NCBI GenBank assembly: GCA_902771225.1
Contig: CACXWH010000041.1
Span: forward strand, 1 to 34,408
Reading direction: 5' to 3'
DNA: 34,408 nucleotides
Source of the DNA: an uncultured Methanobrevibacter sp.
GTDB taxonomy: Archaea > Methanobacteriota > Methanobacteria > Methanobacteriales > Methanobacteriaceae
The translations under genes were made by a program, and so were the position numbers. This document shows positions 1-10,004 of the stretch, in pieces (within the stretch, counting starts at the first letter, position 1; each line of letters starts with the position of its first letter). The notes below the pieces were generated by a model that saw nothing but the letters and a program-made list of their open reading frames with translations, was not told the origin of the DNA and did no database searches.

Positions 1-117
1 TATCGATGTGAAAAATATTCTGTCATGATTTATCATTAACATTTTATTTATTTATTTAATAATATTTAAATATTTCTTCTAGCCTCTAATGACAAAGCCT
101 TTTTATTATATGGATAC

Positions 118-127
118 TATATATAAT
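118..127 (+). promoter_or_regulatory. Putative TATA box of the fdhC promoter
   Basis: The AT run TATATATAAT lies about 90 bp upstream of the preferred fdhC start. This predicts a transcription start near position 145-150 and a leader of about 65 nt. It is the best TATA-like element upstream of fdhC, but the whole region is AT-rich, so the call is tentative. I see no clear operator in bases 1-213. Confidence 0.4.
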
Positions 128-213
128 ATTCATAATACAATGGATTAGATTAATGACGATTCATGTATTATACTAAATTAATTATAAAAGGGGATAAAAA
201 AGAGGTTGATATT

Positions 214-1005
214 ATGAGTTCATCTTTTAAAAGTCCAGTAGATACTGCTAAAGCAATTTCTGCAACTGCTGGAGCAAAAAACTCCGCAAATATTGTAAAT
301 GTAATATTACTCTCCTTTTTAGCAGGAGCATATATTGCATTTGGTGGATTATTGGCTATAATTGCAAGCGCAGGTATGTTAAAAGCAGGTGCACCTGTAG
401 GTTTAGAAAAATTCGTATTTGGTGCAGTGTTCCCTGTCGGTTTGATAATTGTAGTGCTCGCAGGTTCTGAATTATTTACAGGAAATGTAATGTTCATGAC
501 CATCGGTGTATTAGACGGTTCCGCATCTGTTGGCGGACTTGCAAAAAATTGGGTACTCAGTTGGGTATTCAACTTTGTCGGTGCTTTATTTGTAGCATAC
601 GTACTTGCTTACATGGGAGGTCTTTTCCCTGCAGATTCAGCATTCGCAACTAAAGCAACTTCTGTTGCAACTGCTAAAGTAGGTCTGGCATGGGATCAAG
701 CATTTATCAGAGCTATTGGTTGTAACTGGTTAGTATGTTTGGCTGTATGGCTAGCTAATGCATCTGACGATGTTATCGGTAAAATCTTTGGTATTTGGTT
801 CCCAATTATGGCTTTCGTTACCATTGGATTTGAGCACAGTGTTGCAAACATGTTCTTCATACCATTAGGTATGTTCTTAGGTGCTAAAGGCGTAACTTGG
901 TCTACTATAATTATGAACAACTTAGTTCCTGTAACTTTAGGAAACATAGTTGGTGGAGCTATTTTCGTAGCTTGTATATATTGGTACACTTATCTTAAAG
1001 ACTAA
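214..1005 (+). CDS. fdhC: Formate transporter FdhC (FNT family)
   Basis: This is a formate/nitrite transporter-family channel that brings formate through the cytoplasmic membrane for the FdhAB enzyme encoded just downstream. The 263-residue product is hydrophobic throughout, with about six membrane segments and short loops, and it contains FNT-like stretches such as GAYIAFGG near the N terminus and GSELFTGN about one third along. The frame is open back to an ATG at 163. I chose ATG 214 because a GAGGTTGAT ribosome binding site lies at 202-210 just before it, and because the protein then starts at the usual place before the first membrane helix. It is followed by a hairpin and then fdhA on the same strand. 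The FNT family and the neighbouring fdh genes make the assignment firm. Confidence 0.95.
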   Translation: MSSSFKSPVDTAKAISATAGAKNSANIVNVILLSFLAGAYIAFGGLLAIIASAGMLKAGAPVGLEKFVFGAVFPVGLIIVVLAGSELFTGNVMFMTIGVLDGSASVGGLAKNWVLSWVFNFVGALFVAYVLAYMGGLFPADSAFATKATSVATAKVGLAWDQAFIRAIGCNWLVCLAVWLANASDDVIGKIFGIWFPIMAFVTIGFEHSVANMFFIPLGMFLGAKGVTWSTIIMNNLVPVTLGNIVGGAIFVACIYWYTYLKD

Positions 1006-1018
1006 GTGTGAAAATGAT

Positions 1019-1042
1019 TTAAGAAGCATTTTTGCTTCTTAA
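1019..1042 (+). terminator. Hairpin between fdhC and fdhA
   Basis: A perfect 10-bp stem (TTAAGAAGCA and TGCTTCTTAA) closes a TTTT loop 13 nt after the fdhC stop and is followed by T-rich sequence. It may be a partial terminator or RNA-processing point that separates transporter from enzyme expression. The loop core AAGCATTTTTGCTT recurs after fdhB. Confidence 0.6.
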
Positions 1043-1085
1043 TAAAATTTTTTATTAAATTTAATAAAATTTTGGAGATTATAAA

Positions 1086-3251
1086 ATGGTTGAGATTAAA
1101 TATGTCCCATCTATTTGCCCATACTGTGGTACCGGTTGTGGTATTAATTTCGTAGTTAAAGATGGCAAAATCATTGGGGTTGAACCTTACAAAAGACACC
1201 CTGTAAACGAGGGTAAAGTATGTCCAAAAGGTAACTTTGGATATGAGTTCATTAACAGAGAAGACAGATTGACTACTCCGTTAATAAAAGAAAATGGCGA
1301 ATTCAGAGAAGCTTCTTGGGATGAAGCATTAGATTTAGTTGCTAACAAACTCAAAGAAGTATCTGATGAAGATCCAAACAAAGTTGGATTCTATGCATGT
1401 GCTCGTTCACCTAACGAAAACATTTATATTACTCAGAAATTAGCAAGAGTTGCTTGTGGTACTCAAAACGTAGACCACTGTGCACGTATTTGTCACGGAC
1501 CTACTGTAGCAGGTTTAGCTACTACTTTTGGTTCCGGTGCTATGACAAACGGTTTCGACAGTATTAAAGAAGCAGATTATATATTCTGTATCGGATCAAA
1601 CAACATGGAAGCACACCCATTGTTCGGACGTAAATTGATTCAAGCAAAACAAAACGGTGCTAAATTAGTTGTATTAGATCCAAGATTTACTCCTACTGCT
1701 AAAATCGCAGATGAATATGTACAATTTGAAACAGGTACTGATGTTGCATTAATGAATGCAATGATTAAAGTAATCATCGATAAAGGATTACAAGATGATG
1801 AATTTATTGCAAACAGAACCAAAGGTTTCGAAGAAATGAAAGAAGTTGTACAAAAATACGATTTAGATATGGCTTCTGAAATTACCGGCATTAAACCTGA
1901 AGTTATTGAAAAATTAGCTGTTGAATATGCATCCGCTGACAAAGCAGCTATTGTATACTCATTAGGTATTACTGAACACTCTCACGGTGCAGATAACGTT
2001 ATGTCCACTGCTAACTTAGCAATGTTAACTGGTAACATTGGTAGACAAGGTACTGGTGTAAACCCATTAAGAGGACAAAACAACGTACAAGGTGCTTGTG
2101 ATATGGGTGCATTACCTTCTGATTACGTAGGTTACAGAAAAGTTAAAGATCCAGAAACTACTGCATGGTTCAATGACTACTACAGTGGATACGGATATGA
2201 AGTTAACTTACCAACTACTCCTGGTTTAACTTTAGTTGAAATGATGAACGCTGCTCACGCAGGTGACTTAAAAGTATTATACATACACGGTGAAGACCCT
2301 GTATTATCTGATGCTGACGTACAACACACTAAAGAAGCTCTTGATAACTTAGAAATGTTAGTTGTACAAGAATGTTTCTTAACTGATACTGCACAATGTG
2401 CTGATGTTGTTTTACCTGCAGCAGGTTGGGGTGAACAAGAAGGTACTTTCACCAGTGGTGAAAGAAGAGTTCAATGCTTACACAAAGCACAAGAACCACC
2501 TGAAGGCGCATGGTTAGATTGGAAAATCATGGAAGAAATCGCTGTCAGAATGGGTGTTCCAAGAGAATTATTCCACTACGAAACTTCTGAAGACATCTTT
2601 GATGAAATCAGAGAATGTGCTCCTATCATGGCTGGTATGAACCGTGAAAGATTAGACACCCCTGAAGCACTTCACTGGCCTTGCCCATCTGAAGACGACC
2701 CATGTCAACCATTAATGCACAAAGAGAAATTTGCACACCCTGATGGTTTAGGAGTCTTCCAAGCATTAGAACACAAAGGACCAGTTGAAACTGTAGATGA
2801 TGAATATCCATTATTATTAACCACTACTAGAATATTGTTCCACTATCACGCTGCAATGACCAGAAGATGTGAAACCTTATCTAACGAAGTTAAAACCGGA
2901 TTCATCGAAATTAACACTAAAGATGCAGAAGCTAGAGGAATCATCAACGGTGAAGTAGTAAGAGCATTCTCAAGAAGAGGAGAAATTGCTATTCCTGCTC
3001 GTGTAACTGATGATATTAAAGAAGGTATAGTTAACATTCCTATGCACTTTGTAGAATGTGCTGCTAATGTATTAACTAACTCTGATTCTTTCGACCCTAA
3101 ATCTAAAATGGTTGAATTAAAAGCTTGTGCTATTGAAGTTGAAAAATTCGATGATAAATTAGAAATGAAAGGTGAAGTCTACAAAGATGGTACTGACACC
3201 GAAGTTAAAGCTGAAAACATATCAACTACTACCGTACAAGTAGGAAAATAA
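1086..3251 (+). CDS. fdhA: F420-dependent formate dehydrogenase, alpha (catalytic) subunit
   Basis: This catalytic subunit oxidises formate to CO2 at a Mo/W-bis(pyranopterin) centre and passes electrons through an Fe-S cluster to FdhB. The N terminus has a [4Fe-4S] motif with C11, C14, C18 and C46. The active-site loop reads [11 protein letters not shown], with C136 and H137 at the position where E. coli FdhF has selenocysteine-His, so this is the cysteine form. The molybdopterin oxidoreductase core and the C-terminal dinucleotide-binding domain follow. The 721 residues include a charged C-terminal tail of about 40 residues, somewhat longer than I expect for the family. ATG 1086 has GGAG at 1074-1077. 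The gene sits between fdhC and fdhB in the usual order. Confidence 0.97.
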   Translation: MVEIKYVPSICPYCGTGCGINFVVKDGKIIGVEPYKRHPVNEGKVCPKGNFGYEFINREDRLTTPLIKENGEFREASWDEALDLVANKLKEVSDEDPNKVGFYACARSPNENIYITQKLARVACGTQNVDHCARICHGPTVAGLATTFGSGAMTNGFDSIKEADYIFCIGSNNMEAHPLFGRKLIQAKQNGAKLVVLDPRFTPTAKIADEYVQFETGTDVALMNAMIKVIIDKGLQDDEFIANRTKGFEEMKEVVQKYDLDMASEITGIKPEVIEKLAVEYASADKAAIVYSLGITEHSHGADNVMSTANLAMLTGNIGRQGTGVNPLRGQNNVQGACDMGALPSDYVGYRKVKDPETTAWFNDYYSGYGYEVNLPTTPGLTLVEMMNAAHAGDLKVLYIHGEDPVLSDADVQHTKEALDNLEMLVVQECFLTDTAQCADVVLPAAGWGEQEGTFTSGERRVQCLHKAQEPPEGAWLDWKIMEEIAVRMGVPRELFHYETSEDIFDEIRECAPIMAGMNRERLDTPEALHWPCPSEDDPCQPLMHKEKFAHPDGLGVFQALEHKGPVETVDDEYPLLLTTTRILFHYHAAMTRRCETLSNEVKTGFIEINTKDAEARGIINGEVVRAFSRRGEIAIPARVTDDIKEGIVNIPMHFVECAANVLTNSDSFDPKSKMVELKACAIEVEKFDDKLEMKGEVYKDGTDTEVKAENISTTTVQVGK

Positions 3252-3267
3252 ATGGGAGTCGATTTAA

Positions 3268-4476
3268 ATGAGCGCAAATATTGAAAAAATGTATTATGCT
3301 TACTCTGCTAACGAAGACATCAAATCTAAAGGTGAATATGGTGGGGTTGTAACTACCATCATGAAATACTTATTAGAAAGCGGAACTGTTGATGCAGTTG
3401 TTGGAGTAGAAGAAGGTCAAGATTTATACGATGCAGTACCATGCTTAGTAACTGAACCTGAAGACATTATTAAAACTGCTGGTTCAATTCACTGTGGTAC
3501 TTTAAACTTAGCTAAATTTGTATATAAATACTTAGACGGATGCAGAGACATGAAAATTGCAGTCTCATGTAAACCATGTGATGCAATGACCATTAGAGAA
3601 TTAATCAAAAGAGGAAAAATCATCGGAGACAATGTCATCATGATTGGTGTAAACTGTGGAGGAACTTTACCACCTGTACCAACTATGACTATGATTAAAG
3701 AAGTTTACGAATTAGATCCTAAAGATGTTGTTAAAGAAGAAATCTCTAAAGGTAAACTTATCATGGAAACTGCTGACGGCGAAGAAAAAGGATTCGGTAT
3801 CGAAGACTTAGAAGAAGACGGAATGGGTAGAAGAGAAAACTGTCAAAGATGTAGCTTAAAAATCCCATCCAATGCTGACTTAGCATTAGGTAACTGGGGA
3901 GTTATTGGCGAATTAGCTGGTAAAGCTACTTTCGTAGAAGTTTTCACTGACAAAGGTTCTGAAATTTTAGCTGATGTAATTGATGCAGGTTTAATCGAAG
4001 TTGCTGAACCAATCGAAAAAGGTATCAAAATCAGAGAAAATATCAACAACTTCATGCTCAAAGCTTCTAATGCTAAGAAAGATGTTGATTATGCTGATAC
4101 TACTGGAGATATTATTGACGTATTCCACAAATACGATGAAGAATTCTCTAAATGTATGAAATGTTACGGTTGTCGTGAAGCATGTCCATTATGTTTCTGT
4201 GAAGACTGCTGTCTTGAAGCTGAAGGTCCTGAATGGGTACCTGGTGGATACACTCCTGCAGCACCATTCTTCCACTTAACTCGTATGGTGCACATGGTTG
4301 ATGCTTGTACTAACTGTGGTCAATGTAGTGATGTCTGTCCTTGTGAAATTCCTGTATCCAAAGTATGGAGTACTGTAAACAACAAAGTAAGAGATGTTTA
4401 CGGATACATCCCTGGATTCGACACTGATGACAGAATCCCATTCACCGAACACGTTTCAAAAGCTAAAAAATTATAG
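3268..4476 (+). CDS. fdhB: F420-dependent formate dehydrogenase, beta subunit
   Basis: The beta subunit holds FAD and Fe-S clusters and reduces coenzyme F420 with electrons from FdhA. The 402-residue protein has an N-terminal FrhB/FdhB-type F420-reducing domain. Conserved cysteines occur in the stretches SCKPCDA, NCGG and NCQRCS. A C-terminal two-cluster ferredoxin-like region contains [12 protein letters not shown] with extra cysteines (LCFCEDCC) and a second motif, [13 protein letters not shown]. It begins 16 bp after the fdhA stop, so the two subunits are surely co-transcribed. A strong hairpin follows the stop codon and ends the fdh unit. Confidence 0.96.
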   Translation: MSANIEKMYYAYSANEDIKSKGEYGGVVTTIMKYLLESGTVDAVVGVEEGQDLYDAVPCLVTEPEDIIKTAGSIHCGTLNLAKFVYKYLDGCRDMKIAVSCKPCDAMTIRELIKRGKIIGDNVIMIGVNCGGTLPPVPTMTMIKEVYELDPKDVVKEEISKGKLIMETADGEEKGFGIEDLEEDGMGRRENCQRCSLKIPSNADLALGNWGVIGELAGKATFVEVFTDKGSEILADVIDAGLIEVAEPIEKGIKIRENINNFMLKASNAKKDVDYADTTGDIIDVFHKYDEEFSKCMKCYGCREACPLCFCEDCCLEAEGPEWVPGGYTPAAPFFHLTRMVHMVDACTNCGQCSDVCPCEIPVSKVWSTVNNKVRDVYGYIPGFDTDDRIPFTEHVSKAKKL

Positions 4477-4497
4477 ATAAAGCATTTTTTGCTTTAT
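4477..4497 (+). terminator. Terminator hairpin after fdhB
   Basis: The stem ATAAAGCA / TGCTTTAT (8 bp, five-T loop) starts at the base after the fdhB stop codon and is followed by a long T-rich tract. It shares the AAGCA-T-TGCTT core with the hairpin after fdhC. This is a good intrinsic terminator for the fdh unit. Confidence 0.7.
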
Positions 4498-4564
4498 TTA
4501 TTCTTTATTTTTTAGAAATCACTTTCTTTCATTTTTTTTTAAAACTAGTTTTTATTTATTTATT

Positions 4565-4580
4565 CATAAAAAAAGAATTT
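4565..4580 (-). terminator. U-rich terminator after moaA
   Basis: On the minus strand the moaA stop is followed within a few bases by a run of seven T (A-run at 4568-4574), then more AT-rich sequence. A U-tract alone is enough for many archaeal terminators. No strong hairpin is visible. fdhB and moaA converge on this region. Confidence 0.4.
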
Positions 4581-5513
4581 TTAATCAGTATTAAAGGGTT
4601 CTCGTTTATTAATGCCTTTTAAAAATATGTCTTTTAATTCATCATCACTTGCATTATTTCTAATGTATGTAATAATATCTACAAGATTATCGTTTCTAAG
4701 TAAGCAAGGTTTTATTTTTCCATCGGGTGTTACTCTTAATCTGGTGCAATTTGCACAAAATTTAGTGTTATCCATAGGTTTGACTACCTCTATTTCTCCA
4801 CCGTTAATGTAATATTTTTTACGGCCTTGCATAAATTCCCGTTCTATAACCTCTTCAGCCATATCAGCTAACTTTTCTTCAATCAGGTCTAACTTATAAT
4901 GATATTCTGTTGAAAATTTATCATCATCACAGTTTTCACTTTCAATAAGTTCTATTAATTGGAGTACCATATTATTGTCTCTACAAAATTCAAACATGTC
5001 TTTAATCTCATTTTCGTTAATGTCTTTCATGACAACCATGTTGATTTTAACCGGATAAAGACCAACTTCAACACTTTTTAATATACCTGCTTTTGCTTCG
5101 TTTAAATAATCCATATTCGTAACAAATTTATATGTATCACGATTCAAAGAATCTAAACTAATATTAACCCTATTCAAACCAGCTTCTTTTAAATCTTTAG
5201 CATATTTTTCAAGCAGAACTCCGTTACTCGTAAGAGAGATATCTTTGAAATTTAGACTACCTATTTTTTCAACAATTTCAACTATATCTTTTCTAACTAA
5301 TGGATCTCCGCCGGAAAGCCTAATTTTTTTAACACCTAATTTTTTGGCTATTTTACATATTCTGTATATCTCATCAGGACTCATTTCATCTTTTGAAGAT
5401 ACCATTCCATCATGATGACAATATATACAATTTTCATTACATCTATTGGTAATAGTGATTCTGAGTGATATTATAGGTCTTTCAAATGTATCTTTTACAA
5501 ATTCATCAGGCAT
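4581..5513 (-). CDS. moaA: GTP 3',8-cyclase MoaA (radical SAM)
   Basis: MoaA catalyses the first step of molybdopterin synthesis, converting GTP to the cyclised precursor of cPMP. The 310-residue protein carries the radical-SAM motif CNENCIYC (C-x3-C-x2-C) near residue 25, the SAM-binding stretch LSGGDP (usually GGEP in the family), and the C-terminal second-cluster motif [18 protein letters not shown] with three cysteines. Its ATG follows the mobB stop directly (TAA-ATG), so the ribosome binding site lies inside mobB and the two genes are probably translationally coupled. The pterin product feeds both Fdh and Fwd, which flank this unit. Assignment is secure. Confidence 0.95.
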   Translation of the reverse strand: MPDEFVKDTFERPIISLRITITNRCNENCIYCHHDGMVSSKDEMSPDEIYRICKIAKKLGVKKIRLSGGDPLVRKDIVEIVEKIGSLNFKDISLTSNGVLLEKYAKDLKEAGLNRVNISLDSLNRDTYKFVTNMDYLNEAKAGILKSVEVGLYPVKINMVVMKDINENEIKDMFEFCRDNNMVLQLIELIESENCDDDKFSTEYHYKLDLIEEKLADMAEEVIEREFMQGRKKYYINGGEIEVVKPMDNTKFCANCTRLRVTPDGKIKPCLLRNDNLVDIITYIRNNASDDELKDIFLKGINKREPFNTD

Positions 5514-6551
5514 TTAATCACTCTCCACTTTGATTTTTATATTATTGATTTCACCGTCTATTTTTAGAGTGCTAATAACTGCAAAGATAGTTTCTTTTAA
5601 TATTCCACTTGTGAATTTATTTATATCCACAGGGTTATTGTTTGTTTTTAAAGTAATGTTGGCATCAGTTAAATTTTTGTTGTAAATATTGGTTATTTCA
5701 ATATTTATATTATCTAAATTATCTTTTGTTTTAAGGGAGTTGACCATAGCATTTATTGAATTTGCTATAATGTCATTTGTAAATTTATTTATCTCCAGGG
5801 GGTTATCGTTTATTAAAATAGTAGTTTTTTTATCTATTTTGGGTGTTGCTTTTGTATTAGGTATTATCAATTCGATGTTGTTAATATCTTCAACACCATA
5901 GTCCTCAAGGTTTAATGTACTAATAACTCCTAAAATGTTTTGTTTTAAATAATCACTGACAAATCTATTTAATCCTATGACTTTATTATCTATTGAAAGG
6001 TAACTGTGTATATTATCAAGATCATCAACACTTAAATTTTCGTTTCGGATTTCTTCTGCAATAGCTTCACCATTATTAAATCCGCAATTATTTGCAAATA
6101 AAGTGTCAACGATATCATGCCCTCTTTTTTCAATAATGTCAGCTAATTCACTCACTCCATTTTCATCAATTGTAAATGAATCCACTTCTTTTATTGTATA
6201 TTTGTCTCTAACTTCTGGGGAAGTAATAATTTTTGGATAATTATAGTTTTTATATCCTTCAATGATTACGAAATCAAAATTGTCAAAGTGTTTTAGTAAG
6301 AATAGTATTCTATTTAAGTCATATTCAGCTTTTACATTAAAAAATGTTGTTGATCCAACTCCTACAACTAGATTTGACCCCGCTTGTTTGTGTTTCCAAG
6401 TGTCAGTATTTTCTTTATCCATTTCTATTGAATGATGTGAATGCTTTATTGAGGCTACATTATATCCCCGTTTTGTTAACTCTTCAATAACTTTTACGGT
6501 TAGTGAAGTTTTTCCAGTATTTTTTTTCCCAACAATAGATACAATTTTCAT
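5514..6551 (-). CDS. mobB: MobB-like GTPase with a triplicated C-terminal module
   Basis: Residues 1-150 are a MobB-type GTP-binding domain of molybdopterin-dinucleotide synthesis. It has the P-loop GKKNTGKTS at 8-16, the segment KHSHH at 36-40, and the hydrophobic strand VIIEGYK near 95. MobB proteins are typically about 170 residues, whereas this one has 345. The extra part contains three related modules at about 185-232, 244-288 and 297-343. Each has a strand, then a motif like NPLEINKFT or NPVDINKFT, a helix ending in ISTLK or NSLKT, and a final strand such as INNIKIKV. I do not recognise this module. The gene is upstream of moaA with no gap, so a role in pterin cofactor maturation is likely; the function of the C-terminal half is unknown. 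GGGGAAATTG precedes the ATG. Confidence 0.85.
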   Translation of the reverse strand: MKIVSIVGKKNTGKTSLTVKVIEELTKRGYNVASIKHSHHSIEMDKENTDTWKHKQAGSNLVVGVGSTTFFNVKAEYDLNRILFLLKHFDNFDFVIIEGYKNYNYPKIITSPEVRDKYTIKEVDSFTIDENGVSELADIIEKRGHDIVDTLFANNCGFNNGEAIAEEIRNENLSVDDLDNIHSYLSIDNKVIGLNRFVSDYLKQNILGVISTLNLEDYGVEDINNIELIIPNTKATPKIDKKTTILINDNPLEINKFTNDIIANSINAMVNSLKTKDNLDNINIEITNIYNKNLTDANITLKTNNNPVDINKFTSGILKETIFAVISTLKIDGEINNIKIKVESD

Positions 6552-6720
6552 TCAATTTCCCCTTTTAAATTCTTAAATCCTGGAACTGCACATTTAACAT
6601 AAGCAAGCCCAATTTTGTCATAAAAATAACCTTGTTCATATTATGATTTTAATTATTTTTAAAACTTTTTACATGTATTTCAAGTGTAATATTTTATAAG
6701 TATTTTAAAAAAGAAATAAA

Positions 6721-6739
6721 ATGTAGTTATAAACTACAT
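6721..6739 (-). terminator. Terminator hairpin after the adhesin-like gene
   Basis: On the minus strand ATGTAGTT and AACTACAT form a perfect 8-bp stem with a 3-nt loop, two bases after the stop codon region. A T-rich stretch (TTTATTTCTTTTTT) follows. It separates this gene from mobB-moaA. Confidence 0.65.
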
Positions 6740-6741
6740 AT

Positions 6742-9585
6742 TTAGATATATGTTAGTTTATTAAAGTCTAAAAAATTTGTCAATCCACTTCTAAATAAAA
6801 TAACCCCATTTGCATTAAAGTTTAATGAAATTTGTGCATCGTTAAACATTTCATAATAATTTAATGGTATTGCATCCTTATCTGATATATTTAGCGGAAT
6901 ACCATTAAGATAAGCATCATATATCATCCCTGCAATATCTTCATTTGCCATAAATGTTTGAAGACCAGTCCAAATTTGAGCTCCATTAGACATTTGGATA
7001 AATCTTTGTGTTATTTCTCCTATCCATTGACTATCTTTGTCGAAAATTCCTTTATAAGTAATAGGTATAATTGCATCTAAATATTTACTTAATGTTGGAA
7101 TATCTTGACCATAGTAGTAAACTATCCTATCAGGTTCAGGCATTGCTGCAGCGGTTACTAAACAGTTCGGATTTATTTTTTTAATTTCTGGTACAACTCT
7201 TTCTACAAAATAATTAATTGATTCGGCTGCGGTAGGGTATTTGTATGCAGTTGCACCGTATCTTAAGTGATCAAAGTGTATGCCTGCAATACCACTAATA
7301 TTAGCATAATATTTTGCTTCGTCAATTTTAGAATTTATTAAATCATATTTATATGTACCATTTAAATATTCAAAAGTTACCCATTTTTCTTCTTTATATA
7401 GTACTTGCATCAATATATGCACTCTTATACCATATTTACTTGCTTTTTTAGCCCATTCACTTACGTTTTTTTCTCCATAACGGGTTATTGCATAATAATT
7501 GATTAATAAATCTTTTGTTCCTAAAGTTGCTAAACTGGATAAGTTAACATCATATATATCATATCCTATTAACCAGTATCCATAGCCTAAATCTATTGGT
7601 GGGTTAATTTTTTCTCGTGATTCAGTCTTACATTCACCGTATCTTTCATCCCCACCAAATTCAGTTGAAATGGTGTAATTTCCAATATCTAAATCTTTTA
7701 TAATATTGAATTCAGCAATTCCATCATTTTTTGTAAAACTTGTGTATTGATTTGAACCAATTGTCAATGTGATTTTTTTAGCATTAATTGGATTTCCACC
7801 CTCGCTGGATAAAAGTACTTTATAATAAACATTGGTGTTTTTATAAATGTCTTCTTTTGTAAGCGGAGTTAATTTGGTAGGTATAATATCCTTACAAACA
7901 TTCAATATTGAAGAATTTGTACAATTTTTTAATCTGTCATCTCCTTTAAAGAAATAAGATATATTGTAGTGTTTTTCGGGTAAATTAATGGTAATATTAG
8001 CAATTCCTTTATCATTTGTTATTTTTTGATATGTTTTTCCATTAATTGTTACTGTAATTGTTCTATTTGATAATGGTATAATATCGGATTTTAGTTGGAC
8101 ATATAATTTTTCTTTGTTATTTTCTAAAACATCAAATGTTAATGGTGTAATTATTGTTTTATTTAATTTCAGTACTGTTACATGGGCAAATCCTTTTGAA
8201 TATTTATAATACGTTTCATTGAAGTAATATTTAACATTATATTCTCCGTTAAAACTTGAAACCTTGATACCGGCGATTCCATTTTCATTAGTTTTTGCAG
8301 ATACAGTTTTTGAGTCAAACTCACAATAAACACTTTTATTAACTAAGGGATTTCCTTTTTCATCAGTTAAAGTAATATTAAATAACTCATTATTAAATAT
8401 GCATGTATTATTAGCATTTATTTTTGAAATTATTCCATCATGCACTTCTAAATTGGTTTTTATTTGTGAAGCTCCGTGAGTTTCATCACCAGCATAATTA
8501 AAGGTTAATGTGTAGTTTCCTTGAGGTAAATCCAAATCAAAGGTAGCTTCTCCATTTTTATTTGTTAATGTAGTGTATGTATTGTTTTCGGTGGTTAAAA
8601 TAATAATTTCATTTGGCATGACTTGATTAAGTCTGTTGGTTAAATTAGCTTTAATCAATATCTCTTCATTTTCTTTAAATACTTTATTTTCACTTTTCAA
8701 TGTGGTGTTTGAAAAATCATAAACATATATTTTATTTGAAAATTTTTCATTATTTATTGGATTATGGGCGGTTATTATATATTCTCCAGAAGGTAAATTG
8801 ATATTTAATGTAGCAGTTCCATTATTATCTGTTTTTCGAGTGTATGAAACACCATTCACATTAAATTTAACATCCGTGTTTTTTAATATTTCACCGTTTT
8901 CATATCTGAATGTTGCCCAGTATTGATTACTATCTTTATAAATCTTTTTTAAATCAGAACTATTTATTGAAGATAGAACTTTTATTTTATTTGATTTAAT
9001 CAATCCATCTTTTGGATTAAATGTCGAAATTGTATATTTTCCAGAATGTAAGTTAATGTTTAGTTTTGCAATACCATTTGAATTCGTTGAACGATTATAA
9101 AAAATGCCGTTTACATTAAATGTAACAGTTTCATTAATTAATGCATTACCCTTATTGTCTAATAATTTAGTTTCAAATTGTGAATTACTTTTATAATATT
9201 TTGTTAAATCAGTAGAAACAATTGTTGATAAAACTTCTACGCCAGTACTTGTGTTTCCTTTTAAGTATTCATCGTTTCCTAAAAAGTAAATATTAGCTAA
9301 ATACTTTCCAGGATTTAAATTTATATTTAAAGAAGCTTTTCCATCTAAATCGGTTGTTTTTATATAATTAACACCATTAATGTTGATGGTAATATTATTA
9401 TTGGAAATAGGATTCATATCACTGTCTGATAGTTCAACATTAAGTTTAGAACTGTTTTTATAATACATTGTAACATCAGGTGCTTCGATATTTATATTAT
9501 TCGGCCCAATATCGTTAGAATCAGTTATATTTTCAGCTGAAACATATGGTATACTAAAAAATATAACAATTATTAATAATATCAT
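6742..9585 (-). CDS. Secreted adhesin-like protein with Ig-like repeats and a C-terminal glycosidase-like domain
   Basis: The predicted surface protein has 947 residues. It starts with a hydrophobic signal segment ending near YVSA. About seven Ig-like beta-sandwich repeats of 85-100 residues follow (to about residue 655). Most of them share a core such as ITININGVNY, then a turn with NGxAxLNINLPxGxY. The last 290 residues look like a TIM-barrel glycoside-hydrolase-type domain: GYWLIGYDIYDV, GIHFDHLRYGA, AAAMPEPDR, DAIIPITYKG and GLQTF are typical strand and active-site-like stretches. I see no C-terminal membrane anchor. It resembles the adhesin-like proteins abundant in Methanobrevibacter, but the enzyme activity and ligand are unknown. 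The ATG at 9585 has no basic residues before its hydrophobic core and a poorly placed ribosome binding site. The reading frame continues upstream through (ATA)KKIRKF, so the real start may be a non-standard codon at 9606. Confidence 0.75.
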   Translation of the reverse strand: MILLIIVIFFSIPYVSAENITDSNDIGPNNINIEAPDVTMYYKNSSKLNVELSDSDMNPISNNNITININGVNYIKTTDLDGKASLNINLNPGKYLANIYFLGNDEYLKGNTSTGVEVLSTIVSTDLTKYYKSNSQFETKLLDNKGNALINETVTFNVNGIFYNRSTNSNGIAKLNINLHSGKYTISTFNPKDGLIKSNKIKVLSSINSSDLKKIYKDSNQYWATFRYENGEILKNTDVKFNVNGVSYTRKTDNNGTATLNINLPSGEYIITAHNPINNEKFSNKIYVYDFSNTTLKSENKVFKENEEILIKANLTNRLNQVMPNEIIILTTENNTYTTLTNKNGEATFDLDLPQGNYTLTFNYAGDETHGASQIKTNLEVHDGIISKINANNTCIFNNELFNITLTDEKGNPLVNKSVYCEFDSKTVSAKTNENGIAGIKVSSFNGEYNVKYYFNETYYKYSKGFAHVTVLKLNKTIITPLTFDVLENNKEKLYVQLKSDIIPLSNRTITVTINGKTYQKITNDKGIANITINLPEKHYNISYFFKGDDRLKNCTNSSILNVCKDIIPTKLTPLTKEDIYKNTNVYYKVLLSSEGGNPINAKKITLTIGSNQYTSFTKNDGIAEFNIIKDLDIGNYTISTEFGGDERYGECKTESREKINPPIDLGYGYWLIGYDIYDVNLSSLATLGTKDLLINYYAITRYGEKNVSEWAKKASKYGIRVHILMQVLYKEEKWVTFEYLNGTYKYDLINSKIDEAKYYANISGIAGIHFDHLRYGATAYKYPTAAESINYFVERVVPEIKKINPNCLVTAAAMPEPDRIVYYYGQDIPTLSKYLDAIIPITYKGIFDKDSQWIGEITQRFIQMSNGAQIWTGLQTFMANEDIAGMIYDAYLNGIPLNISDKDAIPLNYYEMFNDAQISLNFNANGVILFRSGLTNFLDFNKLTYI

Positions 9586-9605
9586 AAATTTTCTAATTTT
9601 TTTTA

Positions 9606-9654
9606 TTTTAATCTCCCCCTCTGTGGAATATTTTAATCTCCCTTCTGTGAGATA
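9606..9654 (-). repeat. Imperfect tandem duplication of the adhesin gene leader
   Basis: Two adjacent copies of about 25 bp (9606-9630 and 9631-9654) share TTTTAATCTCCC and TCTGTG in plus-strand reading. On the minus strand each copy holds a ribosome-binding-site-like GGGAG followed by ATTAAAATA. Only the gene-proximal copy (GGGGGAG at 9613-9619) is near the coding region. Confidence 0.6.
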
Positions 9655-9860
9655 TAATTTTGTTTGTTTTTTATTTAATATTTTATGGGGGGGTGCTAGA
9701 TTTTTTCATATGAAAACTTACTTTCATTCTTTATTTTTCAATTTTGTATATTAAATTATTTGTATTTTCTTATTGTGTTTTTAAATATTTAATTGAATTA
9801 AAAATGGCTTATTAAATAGATTTATTTAAAATATAATGGATAATATATAATTTATTTGGA

Positions 9861-10001
9861 GATAAAAATGTTACTAGTTTAAATTATTATTCTAAAGACT
9901 CAAGCTATGCTTTGTTGGATGAAATATTTAATATTATTTTTATTGATTCTAAAAAAGTAATGAATGTACTTAGTCGTAATGATATAAATAATTGTAAATG
10001 A
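9861..10001 (+). pseudogene. Possible remnant of a small gene (frameshifted)
   Basis: A good ribosome binding site (GGAGAT, 9858-9863) stands 4 nt before an ATG at 9868, but that frame stops after four codons (MLLV). The next frame reads on without interruption for about 45 codons to TGA at 9999-10001, with ordinary-looking codons; part of it reads SSYALLDEIFNIIF. This pattern fits a small gene broken by a frameshift. It may equally be chance in AT-rich DNA, and I do not recognise the peptide. Confidence 0.25.
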
Positions 10002-10004
10002 TGG

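Noticed and set aside
163-213. Upstream ATG extension of fdhC
   Set aside because: The ribosome binding site at 202-210 serves ATG 214, and the extra 17 residues do not fit the family.
7600-9585. Repeats in the adhesin-like gene as a CRISPR or DNA repeat array
   Set aside because: The similarity is at protein level between Ig-like domains and the DNA copies are diverged; there are no constant repeat-spacer units.
9687-9693. Run of seven G as a phase-variation tract
   Set aside because: It lies in non-coding sequence about 100 bp from the adhesin gene and not in a frame; no evidence of a switch beyond the run itself.
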